64,000 nucleotides of DNA. Origin: Saccharomycopsis fibuligera x Saccharomycopsis cf. fibuligera. Taxonomy: Eukaryota; Ascomycota; Saccharomycetes; Ascoideales; Saccharomycopsidaceae. Location: contig CP012817.1 of the NCBI GenBank assembly GCA_001936135.1, forward strand, positions 3,472,001 through 3,536,000, given 5' to 3'. The position numbers and the translations under genes are program-made. The notes under the pieces were generated by a model that searched no databases, was not told the origin of the DNA, and worked only from the letters and a program-made list of their open reading frames with translations. Below, piece by piece: positions 60,308 to 64,000 of the stretch (positions are counted from its first letter, which is position 1; every line of letters begins with the position of its first letter).

Positions 60308-63300
60308 ATGAAGGTATGTCTTTTCATATTTTAAGAAGTTGCGTTGCTTTCGTTTAGTAAGAATTGATAATTAATCTGGCCATGCTCGGCATCGACAAAA
60401 ATGCATCGATCGACTAACATCGAAACCAGCAAAGAATTACTTCGTTAGATATTAAAGCCATTGCGCTAGAGCTTCATGCTGAAATTGTTGGATATAGATT
60501 GCAAAACATTTATAACATTCTAAACTCAGATAGGGTGTTTTCTCTCAAATTCTCCAAGCCAGACTCGAAGAAGAATCTTTTAGTGGATTACGGTTTCAAA
60601 CTTTACTTGTCGGAGTACGACAGAAGGCTCGAGCCAACGCCATCCAACTTTGTTACAAAGTTGAGAAAACATTTAAAGTCAAAAAGATTGACAAATTTGA
60701 AGCAAGTTGGAAATGACAGAATTATTGTACTTGAATTTTCCAATGGTTTATACTACTTGGTTTTGGAATTTTTCAGTGCTGGTAATGTGATATTGCTTAA
60801 CACCGACATGGAAATCTTATCATTGCAAAGACTTGTTCAGGAAAAGGAGAACAACAGCAAATACGCAGTTCGTGAAAAGTATCAAATGTTTGATCCAGCA
60901 GTTTTGTTTGCTGATTCCGTAAAATACTTTTATGATGAAGGAGAAGGAGAAGATAATGACACATTAAAGGACGAAGGTAAAGAGAAAATTTTATATAATG
61001 AAAGTCAGTTACCATCTTTGCAATATAATACTAAAACTTACACCATTGCGGATCTTGAAAAATGGCTTTCTGAAGCAAAAGAAAAGGAAGAAAGAAAATC
61101 TGCAGCCCCAGCAGCAGCCGAAAGTAAATTTCATCAAAGCAAAAAGAAGAAAGAGCCAAAAGCATTGTCTATCCTTAAGCTTCTATTTTTGAATGCTTCT
61201 TACTTATCATCCGATTTATTACAGACAAACTTGATTGAAACAGACATTGATCCAACGCAAAGCTCAAAAAACCTTGAATCAGATAAAGAATTACAGCACA
61301 AAGTCGTGGATGTGCTAAACAAGTCCGAGAATCAAGTTTCAGGTTTATTGAATGTCAAAGATGGCATAAAAGGATATATAGTCCTTAAAAGAAACCCGCT
61401 ATATGACCCAAATGAAGAAAAAATTCAGAGTTCCTTGCTTGGCAACACTGAGGAGCTTAGCACAGAGTATACTTTTGACTCATTCCATCCATTCAGACCA
61501 AACGTTAGTGAAGATGCCTTAGAAAACAAGGAAATCAAATTGCTTGTTATCAAGGGCTACAACAAAACTTTGGACAAATTTTTCTCATCTATAGACTTGT
61601 TGAAAAATGCCTTGAAAATACAACAGTCAAAAACGTTGCTTGACAAAAAGTTGAACAGCGTTAAACAGGAAAACTTGGCCAAGATTGGTAAGTTAACTAA
61701 TTTGGAAACAACAAATTATAGAAAAGCTGAGCTTATAATTTTAAATGCTGATAAAATTGAGCAATGCAAGAGTGCAGTGCAAATCCTTGTTGATCAAGGA
61801 ATGGACTGGAATAACATTGAGACCTTGATTAGTGCAGAAGCACAAAGAGGTAATAAGGTTGCTGGAATGATTGCATTACCATTGAACTTAAAATCCAACA
61901 AAATTAAAGTTAGAATACCTGATCGAGACACCATTGAAGAAAACGAAGATTCTACTAGTGACTCAGATAGTGATGGACTATCTGATATTTCACTCGACAG
62001 TGATGCTGAAGAAGAACTAGAGGAAACCACTAAGAATTCAGCTAAAGAAAAAAAGAGCGTTTCAAAGAAAAATGCTCCCCAAAAATTTGTAGTGGTTGAC
62101 ATTGATATGTCAATGTCGGCATATGCTAATTCTAAGACCTATTTTGACCAAAAGAAAAACGCGCAGTTAAAGAAGGAAAAAACTGAAAAAACTGCTGAAC
62201 TTGCCTTAAAGAGCAGTGAAAGAAAAATTAACTCAACATTAAAGAAGGATATTGAACGCACAAACAAAGATTTATCTATTAGAAAATTACGTCAAAAGAA
62301 TTGGTTTGAGAAATTTTACTGGTTTTTATCAAGTGAAGGATATTTGGTGATTGCCCCAAAGGATAACTTACAGCTTGAAATGATATATTACAAGTACTTC
62401 AACTCATCAAATGATTACTATGTCACTTCTGATGTCGAAGGATCATTGCATGTATTTATTAAGAATCCGTTTAAGGGTCAAGAAATCCCACCTTCTACTT
62501 TGAATCAAGCGGGCATGTTTTCTTTATCAGCTTCTAAAGCTTGGAATTCAAAGATCTTAACCTCTGCTTGGTATGTTGAAGGCAACAAGCTTACTAAAAA
62601 GGATAACAATGATGGTTCATTATTACCTGATGGCATGGTTAACATAAAGGGCGAAAAAAACTATTTACCCCCATCTCAGCTAAGTATGGGAATTGGGCTT
62701 CTTTGGGTTTTAGACGAGCAGTCTGCAAAGAATCGCAAGGAAAAGAGATTAACTAAGCAAGATCAACTAGGTTTTGAGCTTATTGAAGAAATAGCCGACA
62801 TTAAGGATGTCACCAAGGAAAAGATTTCTAAATTAAACACCAAGTTGCAAAACTTGAGTCTAAGCGAAGCTAGTCTTGACATGAAAGACGAAGAGAATGG
62901 TGAACCTGATGTCGTGGAAGAAACTCTGTTGTCTCCAACCAACAGCAAGTCTGAAAATAAATTGGTTGAAATACCAGACCAAAAACCTGAGCCTGAACCA
63001 GTGTTAGTGAAGGGTGGGAAATCTGTTTCTTCGAAAATGGCCAATAGTGGTGGCGGTAAAAAGACAAGTGTGCGTGGTAAAAGGGGAAAACAAAAGAAAA
63101 TGAGTCAGAAATATGCAGATCAAGACGAAGAAGAAAGATTAATGAGACTAAAGGCGTTAGGAGTTTTAAAACAGATTGAAGAAAATGAAAAAGAAAATGC
63201 AGAAAAGCAAGCAGCACTTGCTGCGGCTCAAGATGAAAACAATAAGTTTAAAGGCAGAGGCTCAGGTGGTAATAGTCATAGCAATGCCATCAAGCAGCAA

Positions 63301-63888
63301 AAAAAATACAACGAACAATTCATGGATATTTTGGAAGAAGACTTAACTGATGCTAATTATTTAGAAATTTTTGATTCGCTTGCAGAGAAAATTTTGTCGT
63401 TGAATGAAAAGTTTATTGATGTAATGCCAATGTTTGGCCCTTGGCAATCTTTTGCCAAATTCAAGTACAAGGCTAAGATCCAGCCGGGAAGCAGCAAGGT
63501 TGGGAAGTCGATGAATGAAGTGTTGCATTATTTTGCTAACAGAAAGTCCAATAAAGAAACCTCATTAGTCAAAAAACACGAAGAGAAACAATCACCATTA
63601 GGTCATGATTCTTCCTCTTCCTCTGCTGCTCCTGACACAAATTCAGTATCATCGTCTCAAAAATCTTTGGACTCATATTTTGACTTTGATTTGGACTTTG
63701 ATGCCGAACATAATGTGATTAATCAATTGAAGCCACTTGATTTGCAACCGGCATTTACGGTCAAGGGTATTAGAGTTGTACTACCTTCGAGCGCCGGTGG
63801 TGCTAGTGGTGGCGGTGGGAAAAACAGAGGCGGTGATGGAGGTAAGGGAAATAACGGAAAGCGTGGAAAAGGTGGCAAGAAAAAATAA
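60308..63888 (+). CDS. RQC2: RQC2/TAE2, NEMF-family ribosome quality control factor (two exons)
   Basis: Exon 1 is six bases (60308-60313, ATGAAG). The intron (60314-60429, 116 bases) has GTATGT, a GACTAAC branch point at about 60412 and CCAG. Exon 2 (60430-63888) continues QRITSLDIKAIALELHAEIV. The 1,154-residue product then begins MKQRITSLD, as Rqc2 proteins do. NFACT-N spans about 1-500. The residues needed for CAT-tailing in yeast Rqc2 fall at the same numbers: Asp-9, Asp-98 and Arg-99 (GNDRIIVLEF). A coiled-coil, acidic and basic middle is followed by NFACT-R (about 620-760, RQKNWFEKFYWFLSSEGYLVIAPKD region) and NFACT-C (FIDVMPMFGPWQSFAKFKYKAKIQPG). The tail is Gly/Lys-rich. Rqc2 binds stalled 60S subunits with Ltn1 and recruits tRNA to extend the nascent chain. 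It diverges from HST2 across 295 bases. Confidence 0.94.
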
Positions 63889-64000
63889 GCTTTTAGCGTG
63901 TTTTCTGGCTGTTAAAACTTATCTTTGAACTTTAAGAATTGTATAACATTTGAATAAAATATGTTCATCGTTGATGACTTTTGAACTGTTGGCATGCTGT

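Overview
The window is nuclear DNA from an ascomycete yeast. Intron-poor genes carry yeast splice signals (GTATGT or GTAAGT donors, TACTAAC-type branch points). The gene set is that of a CTG-clade (Candida/Lodderomyces) yeast: CDC4, RAD2, NAM2, GNA1, a CRH transglycosidase, CBK1, a Gln-56 RPL42, a BRG1-like GATA factor and two GIT-type permeases. The trinucleotide repeats in coding sequence and the long gene-poor spacers would suit Lodderomyces elongisporus, but that species call is inference. If CUG is read as serine here, in-frame CTG codons shown as Leu are Ser. No tRNA, rRNA, CRISPR array or intact transposon was found.

Layout. 1-12.1 kb: 3' end of CDC4; RAD2 and a CTF19-like kinetochore gene diverging from a promoter with an MCB box; mitochondrial leucyl-tRNA synthetase NAM2 diverging from spliced SMX2 (SmG); GNA1. 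12.8-17.8 kb: a GPI-anchored CRH cell-wall transglycosidase with a long serine tract, then 3.1 kb without a gene. 17.8-25.4 kb: a GC-richer block with CBK1, RPL42 (522-base intron holding a minisatellite), a strongly GC-rich promoter island, three-exon PMP3 and ERV2. 25.8-35.5 kb: ADE12, a 4.6-kb AT-rich gene-free stretch, the spliced BRG1-like gene and CAX4. 37.4-45.4 kb: a RIM11-type GSK-3 kinase and a 1,628-residue GIP3/HER1-like PP1-binding leucine-rich-repeat protein. 48.0-56.1 kb: two mosaic GIT paralogues on either side of a 5-kb spacer. 57.3-64 kb: a decayed MSH4, the sirtuin HST2, and RQC2/TAE2, whose first exon is only six bases.

The genes are mostly unrelated housekeeping and regulatory loci. 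Two themes recur. One is the cell wall and morphogenesis (GNA1 for UDP-GlcNAc, CRH for chitin-glucan linkage, CBK1, CAX4 for glycosylation, the BRG1-like factor). The other is cell cycle and genome maintenance (CDC4, RAD2, CTF19-like, HST2, and the lost MSH4).

The points most worth attention are the MSH4 relic, the natural Gln-56 in RPL42, the patchwork identity of the GIT pair, a four-residue insertion in the HST2 NAD loop, and start exons of BRG1, RPL42, SMX2 and RQC2 that appear only when introns are modelled.
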